A stretch of 9,592 nucleotides of DNA from an uncultured Bacteroidia bacterium (GTDB lineage Bacteria > Bacteroidota > Bacteroidia > Bacteroidales > UBA932): the NCBI GenBank assembly GCA_902796455.1, contig CADBPH010000211.1:1-9592 (forward strand). The letters run 5' to 3'. Position numbers and translations under genes: made by a program. The notes below the pieces were generated by a model. It saw only the letters and a list, made by a program, of their open reading frames with translations, made no database searches and was not told the DNA's origin. Shown here in pieces: positions 7,899 to 9,592 of this stretch (positions are counted from its first letter, which is position 1; every line of letters begins with the position of its first letter).

Positions 7899-9197
7899 AT
7901 GAACCGACTGGAGTTTTTAAGAAAGGCAGGAGCCTTGATGGCCGCGGGCGCATTCACCCCGGTCCTGACGAACAATCTTTTTGCCCGGCCGCTGGGGGCG
8001 AATGACCGGATCAACGTAGCCTTGATCGGATGTCGCAGCATGGGCTGGGGAGACTTGAATGATGCCCTTCTTGTTCCGGGCGTCCGCTGCGTGGCCCTGT
8101 GTGACGTGGACCGCGAGGTCCTTGAAAAACGCGCCGCCGAGCTGGAAAAACGGACCGGCGTGAAAGCGGAGCTGTACGGAGACTACCGGAAACTGCTGGA
8201 ACGCAAGGATCTCGATGCGGTCATCATCGGAACACCGGACCATTGGCACTGCCTGATGATGGTGGATGCCTGTGCGGCCGGGAAGGATGTCTATGTCGAG
8301 AAACCGATTGCCAATTCCATCGGCGAGTGCGACCTGATGGTGGCGGCCGCAGGGAAATACGGCCGGGTCGTCCAGGTAGGCCAGCAACAGCGCAGCGCCA
8401 CCCTGTGGCATGAAATGAAAAAGTACATCGACAGCGGGAAACTCGGCCGCATCGCCCGGGTCAATGTCTGGGCGAACTTTGCCTATGCTTCCATCCTGAA
8501 TCCCGTGCCCGACCAGGCGCCGCCCGCCCACGTGGACTTCGACATGTGGCTGGGACCGGCTCCCGAGCGGACCTTCAACCCGAAACGCTTCCATGGCTCC
8601 TGGCGGATGTTCTGGGACTACGGCGGCGGCCTGCTGACCGACTGGGGCGTCCACCTGCTGGACATGGCCTTGTGGGGCATGAATGTGAAGGGGATGCCGA
8701 ACCGGGTCATGGCTTCCGGCGGCAATCACCAGAATCCGGCGAACTATGCGGAGACCTTCGATACCCTTTCCGTGGTTTATGAATTCAACGATTTCCTGAT
8801 CACGTGGAACAATGTTACCGTCGAGGCCGGACCGTACAACAAGAACTACGGAGTCGAGTTCGTCGGCGAAAACGGCAGTCTTGTGGCGAACCGCGAGAGC
8901 TGGGTGGTTTATCCTTACCGGGACAAGATCGAGCCGTATCAGAGTCTGCCGGACCACATGGATCACCGTGACCACCTGGCGAATTTCATCGACTGCATGC
9001 GGAAGCGCGAAATGAATACGGCCTGTACCATTGATAACGGTGCGCTTTGTGCCAAATTCGCCCATCTGGGCAATATCGCTGCCCGCGTGAAATCCGACAT
9101 TGTTTATGACGATGTGCGGAAGAAGTTCGACAATAAAGAGGCGAACAAACTGTTTATCAAGGAGTATCGGAAGCCTTGGAAACGTCCGGTATTTTAA
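7899..9197 (+). CDS. Exported Gfo/Idh/MocA-family oxidoreductase
   Basis: A 432-residue protein. The N-terminus, MNRLEFLRKAGALMAAGAF (1-19), has the layout of a Tat signal but with R-L instead of the twin arginine. A Rossmann domain follows (about 37-160): INVALIGCRSMG, CDVD (D69, D71; the acidic end of strand 2 suggests NAD rather than NADP), GTPDHWH, and the family VEKP motif (E134-K135-P136). The C-terminal alpha/beta domain holds WRMFWDYGGGLLTDWGVHLLD with D248 and catalytic-type H252, a feature of the bacterial oxidoreductase group common in Bacteroidota and Planctomycetota. It likely oxidises a sugar hydroxyl, or works in an NAD-dependent glycosidase manner, with bound cofactor in the periplasm. 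GH109 enzymes are exported relatives, but the signature around the His here (DWGVH) is not the one I recall for GH109, so I keep the general call. It is embedded in the enzyme part of the locus, 9 bases before the GH43-like gene. Confidence 0.9.
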   Translation: MNRLEFLRKAGALMAAGAFTPVLTNNLFARPLGANDRINVALIGCRSMGWGDLNDALLVPGVRCVALCDVDREVLEKRAAELEKRTGVKAELYGDYRKLLERKDLDAVIIGTPDHWHCLMMVDACAAGKDVYVEKPIANSIGECDLMVAAAGKYGRVVQVGQQQRSATLWHEMKKYIDSGKLGRIARVNVWANFAYASILNPVPDQAPPAHVDFDMWLGPAPERTFNPKRFHGSWRMFWDYGGGLLTDWGVHLLDMALWGMNVKGMPNRVMASGGNHQNPANYAETFDTLSVVYEFNDFLITWNNVTVEAGPYNKNYGVEFVGENGSLVANRESWVVYPYRDKIEPYQSLPDHMDHRDHLANFIDCMRKREMNTACTIDNGALCAKFAHLGNIAARVKSDIVYDDVRKKFDNKEANKLFIKEYRKPWKRPVF

Positions 9198-9206
9198 GTG
9201 GGGGAT

Positions 9207-9592
9207 ATGAGAAGAATTGTAATGATAGCCGCAGGGCTGCTGGCGGCATTGTGCTGCGTGCAATGTTCCACGCCTGAATATGCAGGGAATCCGGTTTTTC
9301 CGGGACGGTATGCTGATCCGGAGGGAGCCGTATTCGGGAAAGAATATTGGATTTTCCCGACGGCATCCTTGCCGTTCAAGGAACAGACCTATCTGGATGC
9401 CTTTTCTTCCAAAGACCTGGTCCATTGGACCAAGCATGAACGGATCATCGACAATTCCCAGGCGCGCTGGGTCTGGCAGGCCATGTGGGCGCCGGCCATT
9501 GTCCGGAAAGACAAGTCTTATTACTTGTTCTTCAGTGGGAACGACATGCATAAGAAAGGAGAAGGCGGCATCGGCGTGGCGCGCGCGGACAA
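9207..9592 (+). CDS. GH43-like glycoside hydrolase lipoprotein, 3' truncated by window
   Basis: 128 codons are visible and the frame runs off the end of the window. The ATG at 9207 is preceded by a G-rich GTGGGGG, one of the few plausible ribosome-binding sequences here, and begins MRRIVMIAAGLLAALCCVQC, a lipoprotein signal with Cys20 the likely lipidated residue. Then comes NPVFPGRYADPEGAVFGKEYWIFP, in which D37 of YADP fits the general-base Asp of the five-bladed beta-propeller GH43 family. SSKDLVHW (67-74) and MWAPAIV...YYLFFSGND (93-113) match the next two GH43 blade motifs. The pKa-modulating Asp and the acid Glu would lie beyond the window. GH43 members mainly release arabinose or xylose (arabinofuranosidase, xylosidase, arabinanase) and some galactose. 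It follows the oxidoreductase by 9 bases and is probably cotranscribed. The family is likely; specificity is open. Confidence 0.85.
   Translation, partial: MRRIVMIAAGLLAALCCVQCSTPEYAGNPVFPGRYADPEGAVFGKEYWIFPTASLPFKEQTYLDAFSSKDLVHWTKHERIIDNSQARWVWQAMWAPAIVRKDKSYYLFFSGNDMHKKGEGGIGVARAD

Noticed and set aside
7899..9197. GH109 alpha-N-acetylgalactosaminidase as a specific call for the oxidoreductase
   Set aside because: The exported Gfo fold agrees, but the active-site stretch DWGVHLLD is that of the broader oxidoreductase group and the GH109-specific signature I would expect is not visible.
7917..9551. 544-codon minus-strand frame opposite the oxidoreductase and GH43-like genes, with similar ones at 4987-6318 and 6546-7892
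   Set aside because: These are mirror frames produced by codon bias; they have no recognisable motifs, while the plus-strand proteins are unmistakable.

Overview
The window is one strand-consistent stretch (all genes on +) of a Bacteroidota (Bacteroidales-type) polysaccharide utilization locus. The evidence is a SusC-like TonB-dependent transporter followed directly by a SusD-like lipoprotein and a SusE/SusF-like glycan-binding lipoprotein. There are also several lipobox signal peptides with acidic residues just after the cysteine, and little sign of Shine-Dalgarno sequences. The sequence is moderately GC-rich for the phylum, which would fit an Alistipes-like, Prevotella-like or uncultured gut/rumen lineage better than classical Bacteroides, but no genus can be named from the sequence alone.

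Layout: 1-2298, SusC-like porin, missing its N-terminus at the window edge; 2309-4057, SusD-like surface glycan-binding protein; 4076-4888, SusE/F-like lipoprotein with two tandem copies of the same binding domain; 4914-4943, a perfect 13-bp hairpin that looks like a transcription terminator or attenuator; 4966-6396, a GH27/melibiase-like glycoside hydrolase with both catalytic aspartates but an altered sugar-binding pair; 6414-7868, a lipoprotein with a CotH-type kinase fold; 7899-9197, an apparently exported Gfo/Idh/MocA oxidoreductase; 9207-9592 and beyond, the N-terminal 128 residues of a GH43-type lipoprotein. No intergenic stretch exceeds about 80 bases. No tRNA, rRNA, CRISPR array or mobile element was seen.

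How the genes may work together (inference): SusC/D/E capture and import an oligosaccharide across the outer membrane. The lipoprotein hydrolases (GH27-like, GH43-like) cleave glycosidic bonds at the surface or in the periplasm. The oxidoreductase may oxidise a sugar or act in an NAD-dependent deglycosylation route. The CotH-like protein is the odd member: a predicted kinase-fold lipoprotein inside a glycan locus. The hairpin between susE and the GH27-like gene would set higher expression of the binding/transport genes than of the enzymes. The substrate is not determined. The SusE/F-type binding domains and the non-galactosidase features of the GH27-like enzyme make an alpha-glucan-like substrate one option, while the GH43 member points towards arabinose- or xylose-containing glycans.
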